Origin: Parasegetibacter sp. NRK P23
GTDB taxonomy: Bacteria > Bacteroidota > Bacteroidia > Chitinophagales > Chitinophagaceae
Direction: 5' to 3'
NCBI RefSeq assembly: GCF_023721715.1
Contig: NZ_JAMDLG010000001.1
Location: forward strand, 3,511,784-3,575,783
DNA: 64,000 nt
Both the position numbers and the translations under genes were made by a program. How positions within the stretch are numbered: position 1 is the stretch's first letter; each line of letters starts with the position of its first letter. Below, one piece after another: positions 44,379 to 54,139 of this stretch. The notes under the pieces are model-generated. The model was not told the origin of the DNA. It ran no database searches and was given only the letters and a program-made list of their open reading frames with translations.

Positions 44379-44969
44379 ATGCGGAAGGACATGGACATAG
44401 CGCAACTGTTTTACCGGATATGCCAGGACCAATGTGTGCATTCGTATGAGGCCTTGTTCTCTTCGCTGTCGCCGAAACTTATTCATTTTTCCGCGGCGAT
44501 TCTGGGTTCCTTTGTTCAGGCGGAGGAGATTGTTTCAGATGTATTTATTATGGTTTGGCAGAAACGCCACCAGTTGACCCATATTACCCGCCCGCTTCCT
44601 TATCTGTACACCTGCACCAGAAACAGGTCGCTTAATGAGTTGTCGCAGAAAAAGAATTTTATCTCCTTTGATGAACTGGATACGGATGCGCTTGCCGTTG
44701 TACCGGCTGTGGAACACCACCTGGTGTCCAGGGAGGTACAGCTTGCGCTTGAAAAGGCCATCAGCGAATTGCCGCCCCGCTGCCAGTTGATATTCCGGCT
44801 TATACGCATGGATGGTCTTTCTTACAATGAGGTGGCGGAACTGCTTCATATTTCTTCCAAAACCGTAGATGCGCAACTCGCAGTCGCGTTAAAAAAATTG
44901 TCCCTTGCCATTAAGTTGAATATGTCTGCTGAAATCGCGCATTGTTACCTGGCTGAAAAAAATTGCTGA
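44379..44969 (+). CDS. FecI-like ECF sigma factor
   Basis: 196 residues. Region 2 includes 'SYEALFSSLSPKLIHFSAAILGS' and 'AEEIVSDVFIMVWQKR' (about 20-65); region 4 has 'ISELPPRCQLIFRLIRMDGLSYNEVAELLHISSKTVDAQL' (given as family pattern, about 128-170). It redirects RNA polymerase to the downstream surface-uptake genes. The following FecR gene and STN-containing SusC receptor complete a transenvelope signalling set. A second ATG four codons in (44391) is an alternative start. Confidence 0.94.
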   Translation: MRKDMDIAQLFYRICQDQCVHSYEALFSSLSPKLIHFSAAILGSFVQAEEIVSDVFIMVWQKRHQLTHITRPLPYLYTCTRNRSLNELSQKKNFISFDELDTDALAVVPAVEHHLVSREVQLALEKAISELPPRCQLIFRLIRMDGLSYNEVAELLHISSKTVDAQLAVALKKLSLAIKLNMSAEIAHCYLAEKNC

Positions 44970-45018
44970 ATTCTTTTAGGGATTTTGTTTCCATAATCTG
45001 TTTATGTAGGTACAGGTT

Positions 45019-46125
45019 ATGAAAGAAAAGATAAACGACCGCATCTGGCAACTCCTTGCACGCAGAACGGCGGGAGAGATACTCCCGGAAGAAGCGGAAG
45101 AACTTGACCGGTTGATGCAGGAACATCCTGATGCGTCTTTTGTTGCTGAAGTATTGCAATATGGCTGGACCGACAAGTTCCGGCCTTATAGTAAACCCGA
45201 GGCCGAAAGGTTGATGGCACGACACAAAGAACGGCTTGCGGCTGCGGAAGCTTTAAAGGAGGTGGTTGACGGTATCGAGGTTTCAATTGAAAAATCGAAT
45301 ACAGTCCGTTGGCTTCGGTATAGCAGCGTGGCCGCGGCTGTGGTACTGGTTTTTTTTGCTACGTGGAAATTCGCGTTCCGGCACAAGCATCATCAGGATA
45401 CCGATACCGTGCATTTTGCCAAGGCAACTTCAACACCAAAGGGTAAAAAAACACGGCTTAACCTGCCCGATGGCTCCACCGTATGGCTCAATGCATCCAG
45501 TACCCTTGAATATGAAAACACATTCAGCGGCCCTACCAGAAACGTGCGCCTGAGCGGAGAGGCGTATTTCGAAATCGCCAAAGACAGTAACCGTCCCTTT
45601 TTTGTGCATACCAATGCTTTTAAACTGCGTGTACTTGGAACGGGGTTTAATGTGAGGGCTTATCCGGACGAAGACAGCGCCACGGCTTCGCTGGTCCACG
45701 GATCGGTTGAGGTGATTGCTGCCGTGAGCAGGGAACGCATCATGCTGAAGCCAAATGAGCAGGTAATATTGCCTTCGGGTACAGCGGATAAAAAAGACGT
45801 AAGCGCCGCGGCAAAACCGGCCTCCGGAATTAAAGCGACTGTGCAGAGCAGATCGATGATGACTACTATCCAGGATTCAATTTTAGTAGAAACCGCCTGG
45901 AAAAACAACACGATCGCTTTTAAGAAGATGCCACTGGAGCGGGTGGCGGTTATGCTGGAAAACTGGTTTAACGTGGTCATACGATTCAGGAAGGCGGAGC
46001 GAAAAACACTTTTGTTTACCGGTGTTTTCAAAGGTGAATCACTGAACGGCATTCTTGAAACACTGGAAGCAACAGGCTCCTTCCACTATACGATGGATAA
46101 AGAAGGAACTATCTGGATCGAATAA
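45019..46125 (+). CDS. FecR-family anti-sigma factor
   Basis: 368 residues. Cytoplasmic N-terminal sigma-binding region 1-95, membrane helix about 100-120 (WLRYSSVAAAVVLVFFATW), then the periplasmic FecR domain with 'TRLNLPDGSTVWLNASSTLEY', 'VRLSGEAYFEIAKD' and 'VLGTGFNVRAYPD'. A C-terminal STN-like/DUF4974 segment follows ('MPLERVAVMLENWFNVVIRF', 'GVFKGESLNGILETL'). It holds the ECF sigma factor inactive until the ligand-loaded receptor signals. 49 bases after the sigma gene. Confidence 0.95.
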   Translation: MKEKINDRIWQLLARRTAGEILPEEAEELDRLMQEHPDASFVAEVLQYGWTDKFRPYSKPEAERLMARHKERLAAAEALKEVVDGIEVSIEKSNTVRWLRYSSVAAAVVLVFFATWKFAFRHKHHQDTDTVHFAKATSTPKGKKTRLNLPDGSTVWLNASSTLEYENTFSGPTRNVRLSGEAYFEIAKDSNRPFFVHTNAFKLRVLGTGFNVRAYPDEDSATASLVHGSVEVIAAVSRERIMLKPNEQVILPSGTADKKDVSAAAKPASGIKATVQSRSMMTTIQDSILVETAWKNNTIAFKKMPLERVAVMLENWFNVVIRFRKAERKTLLFTGVFKGESLNGILETLEATGSFHYTMDKEGTIWIE

Positions 46126-46209
46126 ACAGTTTGTTCATTTTTAACCAAAACAAATCAACATGCAAAGGAAACCTGTAGTCTGATCATCAAGCGGCACGCC
46201 CAATAAAAA

Positions 46210-46233
46210 CGGGAAATGTTGGTCCATTTCCCG
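46210..46233 (+). promoter_or_regulatory. Leader hairpin between fecR and susC
   Basis: CGGGAAATG (46210-46218) / CATTTCCCG (46225-46233), a perfect 9-bp stem with a 6-base loop, 70 bases before the SusC ATG. It has no T-run, so it is not a classic terminator. It could be an mRNA processing or stability element that uncouples receptor from regulator expression, or an operator near the sigma-dependent promoter. Confidence 0.45.
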
Positions 46234-46302
46234 CGGTCGTTGGCTTGTGCTATTGTTTCACTTTAGGACGTGTACAACATCATTCACCAACAAAATAAAG
46301 GT

Positions 46303-49300
46303 ATGCAAAAAAGCTTACTTCAAAAATGGTTTTGTCCTCACCGAAGCCATCTTAAACTGTTTCTGTATATGAAACTTTCCGTGTTTTTCCTGTTCGTATG
46401 TTGTGTGCAGATTCACGCAAACGGACATGCGCAAAAAATAACCTTATCAGCCTCAAAGCTCAGTCTTGAAAAGGTTTTTCATTGTATTGAAGCACAGACG
46501 GAATACCGATTTGTGTATAATGATGACTATGTGCCATTGAACCGGAAGATAAACCTGGAAGCCGGGGAGCTGAGCGTACAGCAACTGCTGGGAAAGGCCC
46601 TTGCCGGTACCACACTTGGTTTCCGTATGATGAAAGGGAACCTGGTGTTGATAGCACCTCGTGGTAATGAGTATAAAGATATGGCTGTTACGGGAAGGGT
46701 GCTGAATGCCCTGGGTGAGCCGCTTCAGGGCGTAAGTGTACAATTGAAGAATGCTTCCGTAGGAACCGCTACGGATGAAGCCGGCAGGTTTGAGTTGACT
46801 ATACCGGAGCAGGGCGTGCTGGTGTTTTCCTTTGTTGGGTATAACCAACAGGAAGTTCCGTTGGAAGGGCGCTCATCGATTACCGTTACACTCAATGCGA
46901 TTGAAAATTCAATGAACGAAGTTGTGGTGGTAGGTTACGGCGCGCAGAAAAAAATCAGCGTAACCGGCGCCGTGGACCAGATCGCTGGCAAAGAACTTGC
47001 GAAACGCCCTATCGCCAATGTTTTCCAGGGGTTGCAGGGATTGAGTCCCGGACTGAATATTACTTATCCCGGCGGAAGGCCCGGTGCCACGCCATCCATC
47101 AATGTGCGCGGTGTTACAACGCTGACTGGCGGCGGCGCGGCGCCACTGATTATTATTGATGGTATTGCCGGCACCACTGATGACCTGCTGCGTGTGAGTC
47201 CGGCTGATATCGCCTCCATCACCGTACTCCGTGATGCTGCTTCCGCGGCGATTTATGGCGCCAGAGCGGCGTTTGGCGTAGTCCTTATCACCACGAAGCA
47301 GGGTGCGGGTAACGGCAAGCAGCGCGTGAGTTACAACAACTACTTCTCCAGGTCGCGCAGTACCGTGTTGCCCGACCAGGTTACTGATCCGTACATTTAT
47401 TCCAGGGTGCTGGAGACATCTACAGACAATACACCCTGGGACTATGTAAACTATACGGACTACCAGTACCAGTGGGCAAAGGAGCGTTCCGAAAATCCTG
47501 CTGTTGAGGACACCAGGATTGATCCCAATAATCCCAATCGCTGGATTTATATGGGCAGCAACAACTGGAATGATTATTTTTTCAACAGGTCAAGTTCGTC
47601 ACAAAACCATAACATCAGTTTCAGCGGCGGTGCCGATATGGGAAAGGGAAAGCCTTTCGGTTACCTGATTTCAGCGGATTACACCAAAGAAAACGGCCTG
47701 AACAAACTCGCCAGGGACGACTGGAACAGGTATGCCCTGCGCGCAAGGATGAACTTTAGTCCGGTAAAGGGATTGAAAATAGACAACAACCTGAATGTCT
47801 ATCAGACCATCACTTCCTCTCCCAGTTATTCAATCACTGACCTGTATTACCTGCAGCCCACACAGGTGGCAAAAAATCCTGATGGAACATGGGCCAACAC
47901 CGGTGCCGGGCGACTTGGCGCGCAACTGACAGACGGCGGTCGCAACGAACAGACACGATTTGGTTTCCAGAATATTTTCCGCGGCGTGGCCAGTTTTCTT
48001 GACAACAGCCTGACGATAACCGGAAGCGCCAGCATGAAACGAGAACTATGGCGCTACAACACGGATTTTCAGAAATACAAGATCGGATTCGGTCCTGAAG
48101 ATATCCGCGAAGAGGGGGGAAGCGGCTCTGTGAGTGTGCGGAACGGAACGGTGAAGCATGATGTATATGATCTTTACGCCAACTATAGCAAAACACTGGG
48201 AGCTGACCATGACCTGAAGTTGATGGCCGGTTTTAACCAGGAAGAGTACGTATGGTCCTATGAACAGGCCGCGCGGGACGTATTGATATCTTCGGCCCTG
48301 CCTTATCTTTCGCTTACTACCGGAACCGCCACGCTGAGTGCGGATTACACCACTTACGCTTTGCGTAGTTTTTTCGGAAGGCTTAACTATACCTACAAAG
48401 GCAGGTATATCCTGGAGGCCAATGGCCGCCGCGACGGCTCTTCCCGATTCCCCAGGCAAAGAAGGTACGGCTTCTTTCCATCTGTATCCGCTGCCTGGAT
48501 CGCCAGCGAAGAGGACTTTATGCGCGGGCTCAGTTTATTGTCCACGCTTAAATTGAGGGTTTCCTATGGTGATCTCGGTAACCAGAATGTAAGTGATTTC
48601 GGATATATTCAAACGCTTCCAACCGGAAGGTCGTCCTACATCATCAACAACGCGTTTCCTACTATAGTAACTGGCGCGCCTTCACTGGCCATTGATCCGG
48701 ACACTTATACCTGGGAAAAGGTAAACACCTTCAACCTGGGCACCGATATCGGTTTGCTGAACAACAGGGTCCAGATCGGATTCGATTATTTCATCCGAAA
48801 TACCACTGGTATGCTTGGCCCCGTGGCTGAACTGCCGGCTGTACTGGGTGCAGCCGCACCGGTTCAGAATGTGGCGGACCTCTCTACGCGGGGCTTTGAA
48901 CTGACCGCGGGTTACCGCAACACGTTTAACCTCGGTTCCAAACCATTTACATTTGGTACCAGGGTAATCCTCTCTGATTCGCGCAGTAAAATAACACGCT
49001 ATAAAAATGACCTGTCTCTGTTGAACAATTACAGGGTGGGGCAATACATCGGGGAAATCTGGGGGCTGGAAAACGATGGCTATTTTGAATCCGCCGATGC
49101 GGTAAGCAAGCTTGACCAGTCGGCGATCGTTCCCTGGGGCGCATTGGAAGTGGTGGAAGGATGGCCACGGTATGTGGACCAGAACAAGGATGGCAAGATT
49201 ACCATGGGCAATACGGAAACAGCGCCCGGCGATCTTAAAAAAATCGGCAACAGCAGCACCCGTTACCGGTTTGGGGTGAACCTGGATATGGAATGGCGCG

Positions 49301-49821
49301 GTTTCGATTTGTCCGTGTTCCTTCAGGGCGTGGGCAAGCAGGATTTTTACCCGCAGCATTACCTTTTCTGGGGGCCCTACCAACAACCTTACGCCGGGAT
49401 TTATCCCTGGAACCTGGACTATTACCGTGGAGAATCTGAAACAGGCACTGACCGCGACAGGCATTCGGCTTCTTACCTCGCCGCGGGGCTCGCCGATGAA
49501 AATAAGGGCGCTTATTTCCCTATCCTGCAATCCTGGATGGCCGATAACAACTACGGAGCCGGACTGGATATTCCGCAAACGAAATACATGCTGAACGCGG
49601 CTTACCTGCGTGTTAAAAATCTCACGTTGGGCTATACGCTGCCTGCGTCGGTGACCAGGAGCATAAAAGCAAGTCGTGTCCGCGTATTTTTCACCGGAGA
49701 GAACCTGTTTGAATTCTCCTCCATCAAAAAGTACTTTGATCCGGAAGCGGTGGCGGATGGATACGGCTGGGCCTACCCTTTCCAACGGAAGTACGCTGCC
49801 GGTGTAAACCTTGATTTCTAA
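46303..49821 (+). CDS. STN-domain SusC/RagA TonB-dependent receptor (signal transducing)
   Basis: 1172 residues from the ATG at 46303 (eleven upstream codons open from a GTG). Signal segment about 25-44 (MKLSVFFLFVCCVQIHANGHAQ region). STN domain about 45-115 ('LSLEKVFHCIEAQTEYRFVY'), carboxypeptidase-regulatory-like domain about 125-205 ('VTGRVLNALGEPLQGVSVQL'), TonB-box-like 'NEVVVVGYGAQKK', plug with 'IDGIAG' and 'LRDAASAAIYGARAAFGVVLITTK' in part, then the barrel to the C-terminal VNLDF. The STN domain contacts the FecR protein, so ligand binding can switch on the operon. Works with the SusD encoded 19 bases later. Confidence 0.96.
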   Translation: MQKSLLQKWFCPHRSHLKLFLYMKLSVFFLFVCCVQIHANGHAQKITLSASKLSLEKVFHCIEAQTEYRFVYNDDYVPLNRKINLEAGELSVQQLLGKALAGTTLGFRMMKGNLVLIAPRGNEYKDMAVTGRVLNALGEPLQGVSVQLKNASVGTATDEAGRFELTIPEQGVLVFSFVGYNQQEVPLEGRSSITVTLNAIENSMNEVVVVGYGAQKKISVTGAVDQIAGKELAKRPIANVFQGLQGLSPGLNITYPGGRPGATPSINVRGVTTLTGGGAAPLIIIDGIAGTTDDLLRVSPADIASITVLRDAASAAIYGARAAFGVVLITTKQGAGNGKQRVSYNNYFSRSRSTVLPDQVTDPYIYSRVLETSTDNTPWDYVNYTDYQYQWAKERSENPAVEDTRIDPNNPNRWIYMGSNNWNDYFFNRSSSSQNHNISFSGGADMGKGKPFGYLISADYTKENGLNKLARDDWNRYALRARMNFSPVKGLKIDNNLNVYQTITSSPSYSITDLYYLQPTQVAKNPDGTWANTGAGRLGAQLTDGGRNEQTRFGFQNIFRGVASFLDNSLTITGSASMKRELWRYNTDFQKYKIGFGPEDIREEGGSGSVSVRNGTVKHDVYDLYANYSKTLGADHDLKLMAGFNQEEYVWSYEQAARDVLISSALPYLSLTTGTATLSADYTTYALRSFFGRLNYTYKGRYILEANGRRDGSSRFPRQRRYGFFPSVSAAWIASEEDFMRGLSLLSTLKLRVSYGDLGNQNVSDFGYIQTLPTGRSSYIINNAFPTIVTGAPSLAIDPDTYTWEKVNTFNLGTDIGLLNNRVQIGFDYFIRNTTGMLGPVAELPAVLGAAAPVQNVADLSTRGFELTAGYRNTFNLGSKPFTFGTRVILSDSRSKITRYKNDLSLLNNYRVGQYIGEIWGLENDGYFESADAVSKLDQSAIVPWGALEVVEGWPRYVDQNKDGKITMGNTETAPGDLKKIGNSSTRYRFGVNLDMEWRGFDLSVFLQGVGKQDFYPQHYLFWGPYQQPYAGIYPWNLDYYRGESETGTDRDRHSASYLAAGLADENKGAYFPILQSWMADNNYGAGLDIPQTKYMLNAAYLRVKNLTLGYTLPASVTRSIKASRVRVFFTGENLFEFSSIKKYFDPEAVADGYGWAYPFQRKYAAGVNLDF

Positions 49822-49840
49822 CCACAGTAAAGTTGACAAA

Positions 49841-51640
49841 ATGAAAAAGCATCATATCTGTCTCTTCCTCTGCATGGCATTTGTTATGGCATCATGCAAG
49901 AAAGACTTCATGGACCGTTTCCCCCAAACTTCCATTCCACCTGACCTGTTTTTCAATACTGAAGAAGACCTTCAGTTATACGTGAATGGCCTGGTATCCA
50001 TACCTGGCCGCGGTAATTACCTGGCCGATCAGAACACCGATGATAAGGCCACCACCGGCGCGCAGGAAATCAAATCCATGATGACCGGTACGCCGAATTC
50101 GCAGAACATCACCAGCGGCTGGAGTTGGGGACGGCTCCGGAACATTAATTATTTTCTGGAAAATTATGACCGCGCCGCGGTTCCCCAGGCTACCAAAAAC
50201 CACTATGCCGGATTGGCGCGCTATTACCGGGCTGAATTTTATATGGGCATGGTAAAACGTTTTTCTAATGTGCCCTGGTATTCAACCACATTGACGCCAG
50301 GAGATGACCAGGCCCTTTACAAAGCACGGGATCCAAGGGCTCTGGTGATCGACAGCATCATGGCCGATCTTGCATTCGCGTCTGCCCATGTCCGTGAAAC
50401 CGTGCCCACCGGCACCCCCGGGAAATGGGTCGTAAAGCTGGTTTATGCCAGACACGCCTTGTATGAGGGTACTTACCGCCGTTACCATCCCGAACTCAAC
50501 CTGCAGAGCACCGCCGCCTCTTTTCTGGAGAAAGCGGCCGAAGTAGCCAATGAAATCATGGTATCTGGTAAGTTCGCCCTGCACAACACGGGTGCGCCGC
50601 AAAGCGATTATGCGACCCTGTTCAACAGCGCCAGTCTTGCGAACAACAAAGAAGTATTGCTGGCCAGTATTTACGACCAGGATCAGAACAGGAACGGCAA
50701 CAACAACAGCAATGTGATCGACTATGAAATGTCACCCTCCCGCGATCTGGTGCAATCCTATCTTATGAAAGATGGTAAACGCTTTACAAGCCAGCCCGGG
50801 TACGAAACTTTTGGTTTCGTGAAAGAGTTTGAGAACAGGGATCCGCGCTTGTCGCAAACGTTGATGTATCCTGGCTTTATAATGGCCGGCAATACTGCGC
50901 CCTATGTGCAGCGGTTGAATAAAAACTTTACCGGATACCACCAACTGAAGGGCTATATCAACACTACGGATACCAAGGTAAACAACAGCGTGGACTTTCC
51001 GGCTTACCGCTATGCTGAGGCCCTGCTGATTTATGCTGAAGCCAAAGCGGAACTTGAAACGCTTACACTGGCGGACCTGGATAAATCCATCAACCTGCTT
51101 CGTGCACGCGCAGGCATGCCGTCGTTGTTGATGATGGTGGCGAATGCGGATGTTGATCCCCTGATGGCGGGAAAGTATCCTGCTGTAGCGGGCGCTAATA
51201 AAGGGGTGATCCTCGAAATAAGACGGGAACGAAGGGTTGAGTTTGCAGCAGAAGGTTACCGGTTCGATGATCTCATGCGTTGGCACGCCGGGAAAGCGCT
51301 GGAGAAAATCCCGGAAGGCATGTATTTCCCGGGTCTCGGCAAATACGACCTTACGGGTGATGGCGTGGAGGATATTATTCTGATCAGTGAGTCCGCGTCG
51401 ATCCCACCGGCAAGCGCGCAGGAAACGAATTCCCTGGGCGTACGGTTGGTGTATTATAAAGCGGGGAATTTCGGCGAAAACGTAACGGTATACTTGAAGA
51501 ATGGGCAGAACGGCGGGGCGATTGTAACCGATAACAGGATGCGCACGTTCATTGAACCGCAATACTATTACCGTCCTATACCTTTTAACCAACTTACCCT
51601 GAATCCAAAACTGGCCCCGCAGCTTTTCGGCTGGGAATAG
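49841..51640 (+). CDS. SusD/RagB-family lipoprotein of the phosphoesterase locus
   Basis: 599 residues from ATG 49841 with lipoprotein signal (MKKHHICLFLCMAFVMASC, Cys19). SusD features: 'RYYRAEFYMGMVKRFSNVPW', 'AYRYAEALLIYAEAKAEL' and 'IRRERRVEFAAEGYRFDDLMRW' (in part). It is slightly longer than the 566-residue SusD at the start of the window. It should bind the ligand at the cell surface for the preceding SusC. Two phosphoesterases follow in the same direction. Confidence 0.95.
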   Translation: MKKHHICLFLCMAFVMASCKKDFMDRFPQTSIPPDLFFNTEEDLQLYVNGLVSIPGRGNYLADQNTDDKATTGAQEIKSMMTGTPNSQNITSGWSWGRLRNINYFLENYDRAAVPQATKNHYAGLARYYRAEFYMGMVKRFSNVPWYSTTLTPGDDQALYKARDPRALVIDSIMADLAFASAHVRETVPTGTPGKWVVKLVYARHALYEGTYRRYHPELNLQSTAASFLEKAAEVANEIMVSGKFALHNTGAPQSDYATLFNSASLANNKEVLLASIYDQDQNRNGNNNSNVIDYEMSPSRDLVQSYLMKDGKRFTSQPGYETFGFVKEFENRDPRLSQTLMYPGFIMAGNTAPYVQRLNKNFTGYHQLKGYINTTDTKVNNSVDFPAYRYAEALLIYAEAKAELETLTLADLDKSINLLRARAGMPSLLMMVANADVDPLMAGKYPAVAGANKGVILEIRRERRVEFAAEGYRFDDLMRWHAGKALEKIPEGMYFPGLGKYDLTGDGVEDIILISESASIPPASAQETNSLGVRLVYYKAGNFGENVTVYLKNGQNGGAIVTDNRMRTFIEPQYYYRPIPFNQLTLNPKLAPQLFGWE

Positions 51641-51651
51641 CGGGCCTTCAT

Positions 51652-51689
51652 ACAGCAGGCTTGCGGGCTTAAGCCTGCACGCCTGCTGT
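51652..51689 (+). repeat. Long imperfect palindrome between susD and the phosphoesterase gene
   Basis: Outer arms ACAGCAGGC (51652-51660) / GCCTGCTGT (51681-51689), inner arms GCGGGCTT / AAGCCTGC, forming an almost continuous 19-bp stem. No strong T-run follows. It probably caps the susCD message or partly terminates it, giving less of the enzymes than of the surface proteins. Confidence 0.55.
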
Positions 51690-51707
51690 TCTATATAAGC
51701 TGAACAC

Positions 51708-52622
51708 ATGAAAAGAAGAACACTCATCAAAACCGCCGGAACCCTACTTACAGGATCCGCCATGATGGCGGGCGAGGGGGGAGTGTTTCCGGAACGTACC
51801 GGCGGCGGAACAAAGAGAAAACTCGCCCTGACGGTGGCCCATATTACGGACGTGCATTTGCCGGGGTCCGACAGTACTGCAGCCGAACGTTTTACAAAAT
51901 GCCTGGCAGATATCAGGAAATCTAAGGTTGATTTTTTCCTGAATGGGGGCGATTCTATCATGGATGCATCTTACAAGGATGTAACCCGGGAAAAGATGCT
52001 GCAGCAGTGGGATGCCTGGGACAGGGCGATGGAAACGATTAAAGGTGATGCGTTCTACAGTTGTATAGGCAACCACGACCCCTGGTGGTCCGTGCCGGAT
52101 AAAGGAGATGCGATGTATGGAAAGGATTATGTGGTGAAACGCCTGAGGATGCCTGCACGGTATTACAGCTTTTCAAGGAACGGCTGGCATTTTATTGTGC
52201 TGGATGGCAACAACAAAGATATTTCCCTTGATGATACCCAGTACCTGTGGCTTGAAAAGGAACTGGAGCAGCTTCCCGCCAACACGCCCACACTGCTGAT
52301 GTCGCATTTCCCCGTTTTCGGCGCCACACCATTGCTGGTTGGCGGTAACCATTCCGACAACAGGAAGCTCAAGGACCTGTTTTATAAACATCGCGACAAG
52401 GTAAAGGTGATGCTGAGCGGCCATAATCATTTGTATGACAAAACGCTCTACAATGGTGTTCTCTATTGCTGTAACGGCGCCATGAGCGGGTTTTGGTGGG
52501 GAAAGGGAGACAAGGATTCCGCCGGCCCCTGTTACTACCTGGAAACGCCGCCGGGATATGCCATTCTGAAACTTTACAGTGACGGGTGGGTGGAGAACGA
52601 GTACATTGCCCACGGACACTAA
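51708..52622 (+). CDS. Secreted calcineurin-like metallophosphoesterase
   Basis: 304 residues. The N-terminus MKRRTLIKTAGTLLTGSAMM looks like a Tat-type signal (RR pair at 3-4, although the usual RRxFLK is not exact). All metallophosphoesterase motifs are visible: ITDVHLPG (D-x-H), 'NGGDSIMD' (GD), 'CIGNHDPWW' (GNHD), 'LLMSHFPVFG' and 'LSGHNHLYD' (GHxH). The two-metal site should hydrolyse phosphomono- or diesters outside the cytoplasm. Follows the SusD gene after 67 bases and precedes another phosphoesterase by 40. Confidence 0.93.
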   Translation: MKRRTLIKTAGTLLTGSAMMAGEGGVFPERTGGGTKRKLALTVAHITDVHLPGSDSTAAERFTKCLADIRKSKVDFFLNGGDSIMDASYKDVTREKMLQQWDAWDRAMETIKGDAFYSCIGNHDPWWSVPDKGDAMYGKDYVVKRLRMPARYYSFSRNGWHFIVLDGNNKDISLDDTQYLWLEKELEQLPANTPTLLMSHFPVFGATPLLVGGNHSDNRKLKDLFYKHRDKVKVMLSGHNHLYDKTLYNGVLYCCNGAMSGFWWGKGDKDSAGPCYYLETPPGYAILKLYSDGWVENEYIAHGH

Positions 52623-52662
52623 TCAACTGTTTATTCAAATCATTCTTTTATATCTTCAGAAG

Positions 52663-53907
52663 ATGAACAAAATAACCATAACAATAATCAGCGCGACGCT
52701 GCTGTATTTCACAGCTGCGGCGCAGCCCGCCCGCAAAGCCATGTTTGTGATTGTGGATGGCATTTCAGCCGATGTAATTGAAAAAATTGCTACACCCGCC
52801 CTTGATAGCATTGCCGCGGTGGGCGGATACACCCGTGCGCATGTTGGTGGAGGGAAGGGAGACTACACGCAAACGCCAACGATCTCAGCCGTTGGTTACA
52901 ATAGTCTGCTTACGGGAACCTGGGTGAACAAACACAATGTATGGGGCAACGACATTAAGCGCCCGAATTATCATTACCCCACCATCTTCCGCTTATTCAA
53001 ATCCCATTATCCACAGAAGAAAACAGCGATTTTCTCCAGTTGGGAGGACAACAGAACCAAACTCATTGGGGAAGGTCTCCCCGAAACAGGGGGCATCGTG
53101 CTGGACCATCATTTTGATGGACTGGAGCACGATACGGTGCGCTACCCGCACGACAAAGCGCGGGATTTTATGCACAGGATAGATGAGACGGTCGTAAATG
53201 CCGCCGCGGAGCATATACGCAAGGAAGCGCCCGATCTTTCCTGGGTATACCTGGAATACACCGATGATATGGGACACGCGTACGGCGACAGTGAAGCGTT
53301 CTACCGTGCGGTCCGTTTAATGGACGCACAGATCGGAAGACTGTGGGAGGCGATACAATACCGGATAAAAAACCACGATGAAGACTGGGTGATCTATATT
53401 ACCACCGACCATGGCAGGGACGCTAAAACCGGCAAAGGGCATGGCGGCCAGTCCGACAGGGAAAGAAGCACCTGGATCGTGAGCAACGCAAAAGGATTGA
53501 ATACCTATTACCGCACCGGAAATCCCGGCATTGTCGACATCATGCCCACGCTGGCCGGATTCCTGAACATTGCTGTTCCCAGGCCCATCCTCATGGAGGT
53601 TGACGGCATCCCGCTCACCGGTAAAGTATATGCTTCTGACCTTTCTGCCAATTGGGAAAATGAGGATACACTGCAAGTGAAATGGAACGTACTGGAAAAA
53701 CAAGGTACCGCGGGTGTATGGGTGAGTTTCAGCAACCATTTCAATAAGGGCGGGGAGGACAAATATGAGTTGCTGATGAAGGTGCCCGTTGAGAACGGCG
53801 CTGCGCTTATTCCGCTAAAAAAGAAACAAGCCCCTTTTGTAAAGGTCGTGCTGGAAACGCCTACACATTTTCTGAACCGGTGGGTTGGCGCGGAAGAAGG
53901 ACGGTAA
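52663..53907 (+). CDS. Secreted alkaline-phosphatase-superfamily phosphodiesterase (NPP type)
   Basis: 414 residues from the ATG at 52663 with signal peptide (MNKITITIISATLLYFTAAAQ in part). Superfamily metal site: 'MFVIVDGISADVIEKI' (Asp), candidate nucleophile Thr in TQTPTISAVGYNSLLTG, 'YTDDMGHAYGDS' (Asp/His), 'ITTDHGRDAKTGKGHGGQS' (Asp/His and His). This pattern fits type I phosphodiesterases/nucleotide pyrophosphatases. The C-terminal 80 residues look like a beta-sandwich add-on. Last gene of the SusCD operon, so it probably acts on the same phosphate-bearing nutrient. Confidence 0.9.
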   Translation: MNKITITIISATLLYFTAAAQPARKAMFVIVDGISADVIEKIATPALDSIAAVGGYTRAHVGGGKGDYTQTPTISAVGYNSLLTGTWVNKHNVWGNDIKRPNYHYPTIFRLFKSHYPQKKTAIFSSWEDNRTKLIGEGLPETGGIVLDHHFDGLEHDTVRYPHDKARDFMHRIDETVVNAAAEHIRKEAPDLSWVYLEYTDDMGHAYGDSEAFYRAVRLMDAQIGRLWEAIQYRIKNHDEDWVIYITTDHGRDAKTGKGHGGQSDRERSTWIVSNAKGLNTYYRTGNPGIVDIMPTLAGFLNIAVPRPILMEVDGIPLTGKVYASDLSANWENEDTLQVKWNVLEKQGTAGVWVSFSNHFNKGGEDKYELLMKVPVENGAALIPLKKKQAPFVKVVLETPTHFLNRWVGAEEGR

Positions 53908-54139
53908 GTGTTTTATTTGTAGCCCATCAGCCAACAGCTCACCTTGCCAGCTTTTTTTAAGCCTGCTTTTTTAATAAGACTTTCAACTGATAATTTGATT
54001 TAGGTGATATGGGCAATTGACGTTAAGTGCCTTAGAAGAAAAAGGATAATGCGCTGGAGTTATTTTTAAACTGAAGAAGGTTCAAAGCTGCCATTACTCC
54101 GATTTTATGTTTCTTACGAAACTAAGCACCAACACCAAT

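Noticed and set aside
48682-49839. Open frame antisense to the SusC barrel
   Set aside because: Mirror frame of a certain gene; no motif.
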